The notes under the pieces: model-generated
The model's input: only the letters and a program-made list of their open reading frames with translations
What the model was told of the DNA's origin: nothing
Database searches by the model: none
Shown: piece by piece, positions 47,014 through 55,457 of the stretch
How the letters are laid out: each line of letters begins with the position of its first letter
Numbering within the stretch: the first letter of the stretch is position 1
Translations under genes and position numbers: made by a program
DNA from: Leptospira bouyouniensis
GTDB taxonomy: Bacteria > Spirochaetota > Leptospiria > Leptospirales > Leptospiraceae
Length of the DNA: 64,000 bases
Direction of reading: 5' to 3'
Assembly: GCF_004769525.1 (NCBI RefSeq)
Contig: NZ_RQFT01000012.1
Location: 504,001-568,000 of the forward strand

Positions 47014-47047
47014 AAGATAATGAATAGGTTAAATATATAGATTTGAT

Positions 47048-47503
47048 ATGGAAATTGAAGTTTTTAAAAAAACAACACGTCAGTATTTTGAAACTGCCCT
47101 ATCTATGCACGAAACCATTGCGACAAATGTTGGGTTATCTGGGACAGATCATAAATACTTAGGATACTTGATTGAAAATGGTGAGATGACTGCAGGCGAA
47201 CTAGCAAAACGATCAGGTCTGACAACTGGTGCAATCACTGGAGTCATCGATCGATTAGAGAAAGGGAAATTGGTAAAAAGGAAATTTTTGCAATCAGATA
47301 GAAGGAAGGTTATCATTGTTCCTAATTTGGAGAGAGCAAACCAACTGTTTTCCCCTATCTTTAAAAAATTACAAAAAGAAACAGACCATTTGATTTCTAG
47401 TTTTTCAGATCGTGAGTTAGAAGTGGTCCATCGGTACTTTGAATCCGCGATTGGGATAATGGATAAAGTGACTAAAAATTTAAAGGAAACGAGTGGGATA
47501 TGA
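47048..47503 (+). CDS. MarR-family transcriptional regulator
   Basis: 151 residues with the winged-helix fold of MarR: GEMTAGELAKRSGLTTGAI (recognition region), ITGVIDRLEKGKLVKRK and a wing with SDRRKV. N- and C-terminal helices form the dimer interface. It overlaps the next gene by 4 bases (ATGA), and a perfect palindrome precedes it. The likely target is its own operon, including the following membrane protein. The ligand is unknown. Confidence 0.92.
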   Translation: MEIEVFKKTTRQYFETALSMHETIATNVGLSGTDHKYLGYLIENGEMTAGELAKRSGLTTGAITGVIDRLEKGKLVKRKFLQSDRRKVIIVPNLERANQLFSPIFKKLQKETDHLISSFSDRELEVVHRYFESAIGIMDKVTKNLKETSGI

Positions 47504-48069
47504 ATGGAATTTTAGAAAATTATTTTGGATTTGCGGTAACGATGTGGATACAAGATCTATCGATCTTTTTATCCAAGAATTCTTTGTCGATTGCCCAGTA
47601 TTCTTTAGTATTAAATGTACTGATTTATTTTTCGATGAATGGTGCACAAATTTTTGAAACTTTTGTTTTTGTTCCGCGCTGGGCTAGTGGCAATTTATCA
47701 AACTTGCGGATTTTAAATACGGAGATCAAATCTGCCAATTTAAAATATTTTTGGATTTTGTTTCACTCGATTCATGAAATTATTTTCTTGGTATCGCTCT
47801 TGTTTTGTTATCCAATAGAGGGAATCGGTTATCGTTTGCTCATTTTGTTTATCCTTCACATGGCTGTAAGGGTTTGGACTGTAGTTTATTTTGCTGGGAA
47901 AATAATTCGTTTTCAATTTTTAGCAAAGACTGATGGTTATCATTCTCTTGAAGGCACAAATGAAATTAAGACATGGGTCATTCTGAATTACTTTCGGGTT
48001 TCTATTTATATTGGAATTTCGATATTGATGATTCCTCTCGCCATAAAAATCTTAAAGGTGAATGGATAA
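47500..48069 (+). CDS. Membrane protein controlled with MarR
   Basis: 189 residues with about four to five membrane helices (YSLVLNVLIYFSMNGAQIF near the start, YFWILFHSIHEIIFLVSLLF in the middle, and a C-terminal helix). The family is not recognised with certainty; DUF1772-like small membrane proteins have a similar layout. Translationally coupled to the marR-type gene, so it is the presumed effector under that control. Confidence 0.65.
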   Translation: MNGILENYFGFAVTMWIQDLSIFLSKNSLSIAQYSLVLNVLIYFSMNGAQIFETFVFVPRWASGNLSNLRILNTEIKSANLKYFWILFHSIHEIIFLVSLLFCYPIEGIGYRLLILFILHMAVRVWTVVYFAGKIIRFQFLAKTDGYHSLEGTNEIKTWVILNYFRVSIYIGISILMIPLAIKILKVNG

Positions 48070-48101
48070 AACATTCACCCTATGGATTCAATTCTCTGTT
48101 T

Positions 48102-48494
48102 TTAAAAATTCCAGAAAAGGTTTTTGACTTTTGGATTTCGTAACGTGAGTCCTGCCCAAAGAAGAATCCCTACGTAAACTGGAAAAAGGGTGTGGCTCCA
48201 TAATGGATTATCGACACGTACGTGAATGGCAACGGCACCCCCTAAATAACCTGTGAGTAGTAGGGCTCCGAGTGCTGCGGTTTGCGGAATGGCATACAAT
48301 ACCGTAATCACAAGGAGAAGGACCCCGATGGTTGTAGCACTGGCTACTGGTAGCCCAAGTTCCTCCATACTTTTGAGGACGGGATCAATTTTTGCTAGTT
48401 TTCCCCCTGCGTCAAAGAGAAGAAACGCAATCACTAGTCCACTGAGAATTCGTCCAACCCAGAGGTAGGTTGGGGATTGGTTGAGTTCGTTCAT
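48102..48494 (-). CDS. DoxX-like membrane protein
   Basis: 130 residues from ATG 48494, with AGGTGA just upstream; a longer start at 48566 would run through the operator. Four membrane helices and GYLGGAVAIHVRVDNPLW near the C-terminus are characteristic of the DoxX-like (DoxX_2/DUF4345-type) family, associated with quinone or thiol stress in some bacteria. It is divergent from the tetR-type gene, and a 20-bp palindrome lies between the two starts, so it is the likely target of that regulator. Confidence 0.82.
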   Translation of the reverse strand: MNELNQSPTYLWVGRILSGLVIAFLLFDAGGKLAKIDPVLKSMEELGLPVASATTIGVLLLVITVLYAIPQTAALGALLLTGYLGGAVAIHVRVDNPLWSHTLFPVYVGILLWAGLTLRNPKVKNLFWNF

Positions 48495-48529
48495 AAAATC
48501 ACCTGCAAAAAAATCGGTCTCGCCAGAAA

Positions 48530-48549
48530 AACATATCAAGTGATATGTT
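48530..48549. promoter_or_regulatory. 20-bp palindrome, probable TetR operator
   Basis: AACATATCA-AG-TGATATGTT is perfect over 9-bp arms. It sits 36 bases from the doxX-type start (minus strand) and 47 bases from the tetR-type start (plus strand), the usual place for a shared operator of a divergent TetR regulon. Confidence 0.75.
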
Positions 48550-48595
48550 GTCAATATCATTTTCATTTTATGAGAAATCGAAAAACGAGTTAGGA

Positions 48596-49189
48596 ATGGG
48601 AAAACAAGAAGAAACTCGCAAACTGATCATTGAATCTGCTTTTGCATTGATTTACCAAAATGGGTTTCAAGGAGTGGGAGTTCGTGAGATTGCTCAATCA
48701 GCCAATTTAACCATTGGTGCATTTTTTTATCATTTTCCGACCAAGAATCATGTTGGTTATGCTATCATTGATGAGTTTTTATCAAAAGGTATTATGGATC
48801 GATGGATAGTGCCTTTGGAAAAATATGATAATCCTATTGAAGGGATCATTCGCACATTTAAAAAAACTTTTGAGGAATGGCCGGATGAATTTGTTTCGAG
48901 AGGTTGTCCGCTCAATAACTTAGGCCAAGAAATGTCTTCGATTGATCCTGAATTCCAAAAAAAAGCCAAAGAACTTTTGTCTACCTGGATTCAGAACACC
49001 AAAACTTTCTTGGATATAGCCAGAAAGAAAAAAATCCTAAAGCCAAATACAGATACATTCAAACTTGCAGAGTTTATCGTAACCTTCCAAGAAGCTACAT
49101 TCGCAATGGGTAAGGTAATGAATGATCGTAGTGTGTATGATTCTTTGTATCTTTCGTTTCGAGACCATCTTCGTTCGCATTGCCATTGA
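48596..49189 (+). CDS. TetR/AcrR-family transcriptional regulator
   Basis: 197 residues from ATG 48596 (MGKQEETRKL); a start at 48545 would begin inside the palindrome. The N-terminal helix-turn-helix reads ESAFALIYQNGFQGVGVREIAQSANLTIGAFFYHFPTK-like (about residues 10-45), typical of TetR. The C-terminal helical domain resembles the group with RGCPLNNLGQEM, seen in regulators of reactive-compound response genes such as NemR/AcuR. The neighbouring doxX-type gene is the probable target. Confidence 0.92.
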   Translation: MGKQEETRKLIIESAFALIYQNGFQGVGVREIAQSANLTIGAFFYHFPTKNHVGYAIIDEFLSKGIMDRWIVPLEKYDNPIEGIIRTFKKTFEEWPDEFVSRGCPLNNLGQEMSSIDPEFQKKAKELLSTWIQNTKTFLDIARKKKILKPNTDTFKLAEFIVTFQEATFAMGKVMNDRSVYDSLYLSFRDHLRSHCH

Positions 49190-49220
49190 CATTCCGCTAA
49201 AAGACATTATACTCGCTTGC

Positions 49221-49874
49221 ATGGGTCAAAAACGTACCATCGCAACCTCCGCCTCAGAAGAACGATTAGAAAAACTTTTAGAAGAAAGACTGACTGAAGG
49301 TTCAAATCATGAAATCATAGACAAACGAATTTGGGATTTGTTTGGGGAAACTTGGTGTGTGATGTTTACTGACCTATCTGGCTTTTCTAGGGGAGTTGCC
49401 AAATTTGGGATCATTCATTTTTTACAAACTATTTATGAATCCCAACGTATCCTGATCCCTGTCCTAGATGAGTTTGATGGTATCCTCATGAAAGATGAAG
49501 GCGATAGCCTTATGGTTCTCTTTAGGAATACCAATAAAGCAATTCAGTGCGCCATCCAAATGCAAAAAGCATGCAAACGTTACAATGAAGGAAGAGTTTT
49601 GGAAGAACAAATCCTTTTATGTGTTGGTCTTGGGTATGGGAAAATCTTAAAAATTGGGGATACTGATGTGTTTGGCTCGGAAGTGAACGCAGCTTCCAAG
49701 TTAGGTGAAGACACGGCGAAAGCTTGGGAGATCCTTGTGACTAGTGCTGTAAAAGAAAATGCAGATGAAACAACCGATTTTGATTTTGAACCGATCACAG
49801 AAATTCCACCTGGTTCCGATGGTGCATTTAAACTTCTATATACCTTGGATGAACCAAAGTGGGTCGTATTGTAA
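49221..49874 (+). CDS. Class III nucleotidyl cyclase-like protein
   Basis: 217 residues from ATG 49221 (MGQKRTIATS). A single cyclase homology domain covers about residues 45-195: VMFTDLSGFSRG (first metal Asp), LMKDEGDSLMVLF (second metal Asp and a Lys), GLGYGKILKIGDTDVFGSEVNAASKLGEDTA. The position of the transition-state Arg four residues after Asn is Lys (NAASK), which may lower or change activity, although such variants exist in homologues. There is no sensor domain or membrane helix. It could make cAMP or cGMP as a homodimer. It follows the tetR-type gene by 31 bases. Confidence 0.8.
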   Translation: MGQKRTIATSASEERLEKLLEERLTEGSNHEIIDKRIWDLFGETWCVMFTDLSGFSRGVAKFGIIHFLQTIYESQRILIPVLDEFDGILMKDEGDSLMVLFRNTNKAIQCAIQMQKACKRYNEGRVLEEQILLCVGLGYGKILKIGDTDVFGSEVNAASKLGEDTAKAWEILVTSAVKENADETTDFDFEPITEIPPGSDGAFKLLYTLDEPKWVVL

Positions 49875-49884
49875 CTTGCAATGA

Positions 49885-49909
49885 GTTTCATGAGATAATT
49901 AAATGAAAC
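49885..49909. other. Inverted repeat between convergent genes
   Basis: GTTTCAT (49885-49891) pairs with ATGAAAC (49903-49909) in the gap between the cyclase-like gene and the convergent helicase gene. It has no T-run; a weak bidirectional terminator is possible. Confidence 0.3.
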
Positions 49910-49939
49910 GGCCAACATTTTAACAAAAAGAAATTACAT

Positions 49940-51766
49940 TTAATCCATAAATTCATAAATGGATCGAATTTCTCCATTCGTTTCAATGTAATGGTAAAGG
50001 TCTTGGAATTCTTTATGTCCACAAAGAGTTGAAGAATCACCTATGAGAATCAAATGTGATTTCGCACGTGTGAGAGCCACATTCAATCGTTTTGGGTTCA
50101 TTAAAAATCCAATGTCTCCATCTGGGTTAGAACGAACAAAACTTAAGATCACAATTTCAGATTCCCTTCCTTGAAAGGAGTCGATAGTTTGTGTATAAAA
50201 GTTTCCATTTGCCTTCTTCGTTAATTTTTCAACCTGTCCTCTGTAAGGTGATATGACGACGGTAGAATCTTTCGGTAATCCTTTTTCAAAAAAACTTTGG
50301 ATCAAATCCACTTCTATTTCATTGAAAAAACTGAGCTCCTCACCATCAGTCTCTTCCATAGAATCACTGCCAGCAGTATCGATCCAAAGAATAGGGGAAT
50401 CGGATCCGAAAATTTCAGTAAATTCTGAAGAAGGTAAAATTTTTAAATCTGGGTGAGTGAATACTTTCTGATCATAATACTTGGCATTCGGAAAACCAAG
50501 GATTTCTGGTTTCATTCGAAACTGTTTGTCTAAAAAGATAATTCGTTCTCCTGAATCTTCTTCGATTGTTTTTTCTAAAAAACTATTCACTGATTCATGG
50601 TCTGGGTGGTTGTAGTTCACTGCCAATTGTTTTGGATCGCCGAAGAAAAAAGTTTTTTTCCCAGAGAAAATTGCCATATAACAACCTGGATCCACACTTT
50701 GAGTTGCTTCATCTACAAACACAAAATCAAATTTCCGGCCTTTTTTAAATTCAGTTCCAAATCCAGAAAAGGTAGATACGATGAGTTCGCTTGTATCAAG
50801 TAATTTTGTTCTAATATTGGATTCTGCTTCTCGAATGGTTTGGAGTAAAAACTTTGCTTCTTTTCGCAATTGATTTCGTTCTTCTCTTTCTTCCTTGCCA
50901 AAATTACGTTTCCAAGAATTGATTTTTTTCTGAATGGCTTTCAGTTCCGTTAGCCAATTTTGGATTTGTTTTTGGTCGGGATGGGTTTGGATGAGGTGGT
51001 CTAAATGATAATCCAACACTTCCTCCTTGATTTTTGTGGAATTCCCAAGTCGAATCACCCGGATTCCATTTCGGATCGCAAGCTCTACAATGTAATCACA
51101 AGCAAAGTTAGTCGGACAAAGTGTTAGGACAGACAATTTTTTACTTTGGATCTCCTTTACAGCTTGCATCAGTAAGGTGGTCTTTCCTGTACCTGGTGGT
51201 CCAAACACCATCCCATAATCGGCAATGGAAAAAATCCTTTCTAATGGAGGTAACTCCATTGTTTTTTTTGGTGGAGAAGGTTTATCTCCCTTCGCATACC
51301 CTAAACACCATTTGAGTTTTTTGTAAGATTCACTTTCTGTTTCATTTCTTACCTTTCCAATGATTTCATTGTACAAATCATAAGTAGTTTCCGAAAACCA
51401 TTTTGAGATCGTGTAGTTTTCATTTTCCCAATCGTAATCACCCCGCACTTGGATGATGAGTTTTGAATCCCTCCATTGGTAAACATTCCCATAGATGGAT
51501 TCGTTTTGGTTTTGTAGGAGGACGGGCACTCCTGGTTTCAACCAAAGTTTAGATTTGTTAGAGACAATCACTTGGAATTCAGCTCGCCAGGTATTTCCAA
51601 CAAGAAAACGAAGGTCAACTAACTCTGCTGATTTGATGGATCCGGATTCCGATTCCTTTTCTAAAAAAAGATTTCGTTCCATTTCCCTTTCTTTTCCTAA
51701 AAGGGACTCGATATAATTTAATTCTTCTTCCAGTGAACCAAATGTTTGTTTTATGGCTCTTCCCAT
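49940..51766 (-). CDS. UPF1/IGHMBP2-like superfamily 1 helicase
   Basis: 608 residues. Walker A is FGPPGTGKTTL near residue 193, Walker B is FVDEATQSVDPG (DEAT), and the C-terminal SF1 motifs are TIDSFQGRESEIVILSFVRS and NPKRLNVALTRAKSHLILIGD. This matches the AAA_11/AAA_12 helicase pair found in UPF1 and IGHMBP2, which unwind DNA or RNA. An N-terminal beta-barrel-like part (about residues 40-130) is typical of the family. It starts inside the 3' end of the TPR gene (16-base overlap). The bacterial role is unknown. Confidence 0.9.
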   Translation of the reverse strand: MGRAIKQTFGSLEEELNYIESLLGKEREMERNLFLEKESESGSIKSAELVDLRFLVGNTWRAEFQVIVSNKSKLWLKPGVPVLLQNQNESIYGNVYQWRDSKLIIQVRGDYDWENENYTISKWFSETTYDLYNEIIGKVRNETESESYKKLKWCLGYAKGDKPSPPKKTMELPPLERIFSIADYGMVFGPPGTGKTTLLMQAVKEIQSKKLSVLTLCPTNFACDYIVELAIRNGIRVIRLGNSTKIKEEVLDYHLDHLIQTHPDQKQIQNWLTELKAIQKKINSWKRNFGKEEREERNQLRKEAKFLLQTIREAESNIRTKLLDTSELIVSTFSGFGTEFKKGRKFDFVFVDEATQSVDPGCYMAIFSGKKTFFFGDPKQLAVNYNHPDHESVNSFLEKTIEEDSGERIIFLDKQFRMKPEILGFPNAKYYDQKVFTHPDLKILPSSEFTEIFGSDSPILWIDTAGSDSMEETDGEELSFFNEIEVDLIQSFFEKGLPKDSTVVISPYRGQVEKLTKKANGNFYTQTIDSFQGRESEIVILSFVRSNPDGDIGFLMNPKRLNVALTRAKSHLILIGDSSTLCGHKEFQDLYHYIETNGEIRSIYEFMD

Positions 51767-52602
51767 TCAATATTCTCCAAAGTAGTAAAAAAACCATTCC
51801 GAAGAAGTGGTGCAAAATCAATAAAATCGGCAGCTTTCAGAAACAAGGAATCTTCAATGGAATACGCTTGGATGAGATTATTTGCAGCTTCATCTACTTT
51901 TCCCAAGCGGCAATGGGCTCTTGCTAAAATAATCAAAGTTTCTGGATCAATTTCTTTACAATATTCGATATGCGTAAGGATTGCACTCAGTGCATTTTCT
52001 GGATCTTCTGCATCTAAATAACAAAGTGCAAGTAAATCGTAGTGGAGGAATTCCTCAGGTGCCACCATCTTAAGGGATTTTTTTAGAGAGGCAAGGGCTG
52101 AGTTAAAATCTCCTCTTGAAAAATATAAAGACCCAAGTTCTGCCCAAATGTCTTTCCTGTCAATACCACGCCCATTACTCAAATGTTCTTGAGAAAGTGC
52201 TTTTTTTAGTACTTCGATTGCTTCTTCGGATCGTTCCATATCCTTTAAGAGGGAAGCAAGTAAGAGATAGTTTTCTAAGTAAGAAGGGAATTGGATGATA
52301 CTTTTTTGAAGAAGGACTTTTGCGGATTTAAATTTTTTAAGTTTAATCAAATAACGAGAGTATACAGTGATACTCAAAGGGTGAGAAGGATAGTTTTGGA
52401 CAATGTCTTGGAAAACAGATTCTGTTTCTTTTGGATTACCAACAGAGTACAAACACCATGCTTTTTTCGCTTTGATTTTGATGAGAGTTGATTCGTCTTG
52501 TGTGTATGCTTCACTCTGTGCGTATAAATTAAAAGCACGAGTGAAATCCTTTTCCTCTTCCAATTGTTTCGCTTCACGGATCAGAGAAAAAAAAGGATTC
52601 AT
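51751..52602 (-). CDS. TPR-repeat protein
   Basis: 283 residues, all helical, made of about seven tetratricopeptide repeats (for example AFNLYAQSEAYTQDE, LGSLYFSRGDFNSALASLKKSL and LARAHCRLGKVDEAANNL). There is no signal peptide, so it is cytoplasmic and likely mediates protein interaction. It is upstream of and overlapping the helicase gene, so the pair may act together. Confidence 0.85.
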   Translation of the reverse strand: MNPFFSLIREAKQLEEEKDFTRAFNLYAQSEAYTQDESTLIKIKAKKAWCLYSVGNPKETESVFQDIVQNYPSHPLSITVYSRYLIKLKKFKSAKVLLQKSIIQFPSYLENYLLLASLLKDMERSEEAIEVLKKALSQEHLSNGRGIDRKDIWAELGSLYFSRGDFNSALASLKKSLKMVAPEEFLHYDLLALCYLDAEDPENALSAILTHIEYCKEIDPETLIILARAHCRLGKVDEAANNLIQAYSIEDSLFLKAADFIDFAPLLRNGFFTTLENIEWEEP

Positions 52603-52633
52603 CGATTTTTTTACTTCAGGAAATCACTGATTC

Positions 52634-52646
52634 GCCGATGGGTAGA
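52634..52646 (+). promoter_or_regulatory. Possible sigma-28-like -10 element before the 51-residue gene
   Basis: GCCGATGGGTAGA, identical to 3445-3457, lies 34 bases before the ATG at 52681. GCCGAT is the core of the FliA -10 box; the -35 region here (around 52615) is not a good TAAA. Tentative. Confidence 0.25.
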
Positions 52647-52680
52647 ATAGGGAGTAAAGATTGTAAAAGGAGGTCCGATT

Positions 52681-52836
52681 ATGGTTCCATCTACACCTAT
52701 TAATCCAATCGTCAATTTGCCAAAGGAAATTTTCCAGGTACAAAACCAACTCACGGAAAAACTCATGAAGTTGGCCGTGGAAGAAAAACTGGGTCCAGTG
52801 GCAAAAAGCGAAAGGTTACTCGACATCTACTGCTAA
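52681..52836 (+). CDS. 51-residue small protein
   Basis: ATG 52681 is preceded by a strong ribosome site AAAGGAGG with 8-base spacing, and the frame runs to TAA at 52836. The protein MVPSTPINPIVNLPKEIFQV... is an amphipathic helix of about 30 residues with an N-terminal Pro-rich segment and a terminal Cys. Its size and helix recall small YjfB-like motility-associated proteins, but similarity is too weak to assign. It is the only gene in a 250-base gap between divergent neighbours and shares a 13-base upstream element with the gene at 3460. Confidence 0.7.
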   Translation: MVPSTPINPIVNLPKEIFQVQNQLTEKLMKLAVEEKLGPVAKSERLLDIYC

Positions 52837-52853
52837 GTATTGATTTAGGATGT

Positions 52854-53684
52854 TTAATCCACTCGGGTTTCTGGATTGAAGACTGGTCGTTTTCTTTCCA
52901 TAAACCCACCAATTGCACTTCGGAAATCTTTGGAATCAAGCATACTTGCATTCCAAACAGCCACGTAGTCTAAACCTTCTTCAATGGATTTTCCAATCCC
53001 ATGATTTAGCACTTGTTTGACCCCACGGATCACGATGGTTGGATTTTCTGCAATTTCCTCAGCCGTTTTTAGTCCAGCTTCCAATAATGAATCGAAGTCT
53101 TTGGTTACCTTTGTGACAAGACCCATCTGAAAGGCTTCACTCGCTGAGATGTCTTTTCCCGTGAGGGCAAGTTCCCTCGTATGGGCATTACCTATGAGGT
53201 GTGGGAGTCTTTGCAAAGAACCCATATCTGCGACGATTGCAACTTTGGACTCACGTAAGGAAAAAACGGCATCTTCAGACGCATAACGTATGTCACATGC
53301 AGAAACCAAATCAAGTCCACCGCCAATACAATGTTTTTGTACGAGCGCAATGGAAGGTTTTTTAGAATTATAAACGGCATTGATTCCTTTTTGCATCGTG
53401 AGGATGAGTTGGTAGAGTTTTTCTCTACCATCTGCTAATTCCCCTTGCACAACCGGTTTAAATTCTTGGAAAAACTCTTCCAAATCAAGACCTGTTGAGA
53501 AGGATTTCCCTTTTGCGGCGATCACAAATGCATGGATTTTGGGATCGGCATTGATTTCATCCACTATATCGGGAAGGTCCCGCCAAAAAGGCCAGTTCAT
53601 GGCATTCCGTTTTTCCGGACGATTTAGCCAAAGGATTCCAATATTCTTTTTTCTTTCGATTGTAAAAAAAGGAGATGGGTTCAT
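52854..53684 (-). CDS. Crotonase-family enzyme, dienoyl-CoA isomerase-like
   Basis: 276 residues. The oxyanion-hole motifs are [10 protein letters not shown] and [15 protein letters not shown]. The segment [20 protein letters not shown] places Glu and Asp where delta(3,5)-delta(2,4)-dienoyl-CoA isomerases (ECH1) have their catalytic pair, with [11 protein letters not shown] closely matching that group. It likely isomerises dienoyl-CoA in beta-oxidation of unsaturated fatty acids, the main carbon source of leptospires. It overlaps lgt by 4 bases. Confidence 0.88.
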   Translation of the reverse strand: MNPSPFFTIERKKNIGILWLNRPEKRNAMNWPFWRDLPDIVDEINADPKIHAFVIAAKGKSFSTGLDLEEFFQEFKPVVQGELADGREKLYQLILTMQKGINAVYNSKKPSIALVQKHCIGGGLDLVSACDIRYASEDAVFSLRESKVAIVADMGSLQRLPHLIGNAHTRELALTGKDISASEAFQMGLVTKVTKDFDSLLEAGLKTAEEIAENPTIVIRGVKQVLNHGIGKSIEEGLDYVAVWNASMLDSKDFRSAIGGFMERKRPVFNPETRVD

Positions 53685-54607
53685 ACGTTAACTTCTTCCT
53701 TTAACCAAAGTTTTTTGGAGATCATGAGATATACACCAAAGAGGATAAGGGCAATCGAGATATACTGTGACTGAGAAAATCCATGCCAGTAGTATCCAGT
53801 GAGAAAGGTTGGGTTACCATTCGCATCTGGGATATTGACGAGAGTGGGTGGGTCAAAAAAAGGAATCACCGCTTTGTTCACGCGCAAAAATTCAATGATG
53901 AGTCTTGCAAACCCATGGATGATGAGAAACTGGGCACCAATACTCCATTTCCGAAAATTTTGGTATCTTGCCCAAAATTGAAAATAGGAAAAATAACCGA
54001 AGGCCATGATGGATTCCATCACAGGAGTATTCCAAACAGGAACTCCGGATGGATGTGCTCCGTGGAATTCAAATACAAAAAAAGGAATCCTTTCGTCTGT
54101 GGCAAATCCGTAACAACCATCCCCACTCACAAAACAACCAAGTCTACCGATCGCATAACCCATGCTAATTGCTGGTATCACTGCATCATAATAGGCGCCA
54201 ATATCGAGCTTATGGTAACGAAAGTATAAAGTGATAAATAACCAACCAAAAAGAAGGCCACCAAAAAACACAAGTCCACCACCGCTAAAGAGAGAAGACC
54301 ATAGTCCAGGATGGCCCGGGAATCCGTTCCAATGGGTGAGAGGGTAACTGTATTTTCCATCGTAACCTGGAACATCAATGAACACTTGGTCCCATATTTC
54401 AAAGATAAAGAAAATTTTTGCCCCAATGAGTGTGCCTAAAATCCCAAGAAAAATCAACCAGTCGGAGTGGATGGGATCTAATTTTTTACGTTCTAGCTCC
54501 TTTGGGAGGAGGTAGGAACCAACAAGGAAAGCTAACATCATAAGTAGGCTGAAGGTGGAGAGACCCTCCCAGCCAAAAGGATTGGGAATCGGAATTCGAT
54601 CTAACAT
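53681..54607 (-). CDS. lgt: Prolipoprotein diacylglyceryl transferase
   Basis: 308 residues with about seven membrane helices. The Lgt signature [17 protein letters not shown] (Arg and Gly-rich loop) is present near residue 147, with the conserved [10 protein letters not shown] and [17 protein letters not shown] segments. Lgt transfers diacylglyceryl from phosphatidylglycerol to the Cys of prolipoproteins, the first step of lipoprotein maturation; this window alone encodes several substrates. It is upstream of and overlapping the crotonase gene. Confidence 0.92.
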   Translation of the reverse strand: MLDRIPIPNPFGWEGLSTFSLLMMLAFLVGSYLLPKELERKKLDPIHSDWLIFLGILGTLIGAKIFFIFEIWDQVFIDVPGYDGKYSYPLTHWNGFPGHPGLWSSLFSGGGLVFFGGLLFGWLFITLYFRYHKLDIGAYYDAVIPAISMGYAIGRLGCFVSGDGCYGFATDERIPFFVFEFHGAHPSGVPVWNTPVMESIMAFGYFSYFQFWARYQNFRKWSIGAQFLIIHGFARLIIEFLRVNKAVIPFFDPPTLVNIPDANGNPTFLTGYYWHGFSQSQYISIALILFGVYLMISKKLWLKEEVNV

Positions 54608-54700
54608 AGGGGAAAGGGTAAAATCTTCGCTTACAGGGGAAAGGAGAATTTAAAGCAAAATAAGGGAGAAAAAGGGAGGCAAAAAATGATGAAAATTGTC

Positions 54701-54731
54701 TTGACTCTAGATAGTTTAATATTAAACTATC
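54701..54731 (+). promoter_or_regulatory. Promoter with perfect 22-bp palindrome before doxX
   Basis: TTGACT at 54701-54706 is a good -35 box. The palindrome GATAGTTTAAT|ATTAAACTATC (54710-54731) fills the spacer and -10 region, where TAAACT is a weak -10. A dimeric repressor bound there would block polymerase. No regulator gene is next to it. The doxX start follows 26 bases later. Confidence 0.7.
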
Positions 54732-54757
54732 AAATATCGATCTAAGGAGATATAACT

Positions 54758-55204
54758 ATGTTTGATATTCTATTTTCTACTTCAGGGGACATTATCCCAC
54801 TTATTTTACGCATCACAGCGTTTGTTGTGATTTTCCCACACGGTGCCCAAAAACTTCTCGGTTGGTTTGGAGGATACGGATTCAAAGGAACTTATGGTTT
54901 TTTTACAGGGACCATGAAATTCCCTGGTTTCCTTGCTGTTCTCATCATCCTCGGTGAATCGTTTGGATCTGTTTTGTTACTCGTTGGATTTTTAACAAAA
55001 TTTGCAGCTCTCTCGATTGCGATCATCATGTTCGGTGCTGCTTTCCTTGCACACAGACAAAACGGTTTTTTCATCAATTGGAATGGAAACCAAAAAGGAG
55101 AAGGATATGAATTCCATATTCTTGCCATCGGACTTTTACTGGCTCTCATTGTAGGCGGAGCGGGTGTGTATTCCGTTGATTTTAATTTGATCGGAAAGTT
55201 CTAA
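54758..55204 (+). CDS. DoxX-family membrane protein
   Basis: 148 residues from ATG 54758, preceded by AAGGAGATATA. Four membrane helices and the family segments RITAFVVIFPHGAQKLLGWFGG and GESFGSVLLLVGFLTKFAAL identify DoxX. Homologues are often induced by thiol-, aldehyde- or quinone-type stress through MarR or HxlR repressors, which suits the palindrome in its promoter. It is closed by the terminator at 55266-55308. It is distinct from the DoxX-like gene at 48102. Confidence 0.88.
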   Translation: MFDILFSTSGDIIPLILRITAFVVIFPHGAQKLLGWFGGYGFKGTYGFFTGTMKFPGFLAVLIILGESFGSVLLLVGFLTKFAALSIAIIMFGAAFLAHRQNGFFINWNGNQKGEGYEFHILAIGLLLALIVGGAGVYSVDFNLIGKF

Positions 55205-55265
55205 TCAAAATAGATTTCAATTTCGCTGGCTCTGAATTGAGTCAGTTTCAATCATTTTAAACGAT

Positions 55266-55308
55266 ACCAACCTTTTCCTAGAGGAATCCTGCGAAGGTTG
55301 GTTTTTTT
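55266..55308 (+). terminator. Rho-independent terminator after doxX
   Basis: ACCAACCTT (55266-55274) pairs with AAGGTTGGT (55294-55302), followed by seven T. It lies about 60 bases after the doxX stop and faces the convergent M23 peptidase gene. Confidence 0.85.
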
Positions 55309-55457
55309 ATTGGAACGAATCTTTTGTGGATGTTTCGAGATCACCATATTGACTTTGAAATTTTTTGGAACGACTACTGATTGAATGGTATCAAGATCAG
55401 TATATCCTCGGTGCATTCGCTGTTGGTGATTCAAATTTAAAAAGTGGTTTTGGCCAA

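Larger units (their letters stand above)
46707..47047. other. 341-base intergenic region
   Basis: No gene is supported here. It holds the 11-bp inverted repeat at 46743-46784, a small hairpin GAAATCT/AGATTTC at 46869-46887, a very AT-rich stretch from about 46955, and the 39-bp palindrome at 46975-47013. It separates a minus-strand membrane protein gene from the plus-strand MarR gene and so must hold promoters for both. Confidence 0.6.

Noticed and set aside
55252..55434. 60-residue basic ORF on the minus strand downstream of the M23 gene
   Set aside because: It needs a TTG start without any Shine-Dalgarno and its 3' end lies within the terminator hairpin of the convergent doxX gene.
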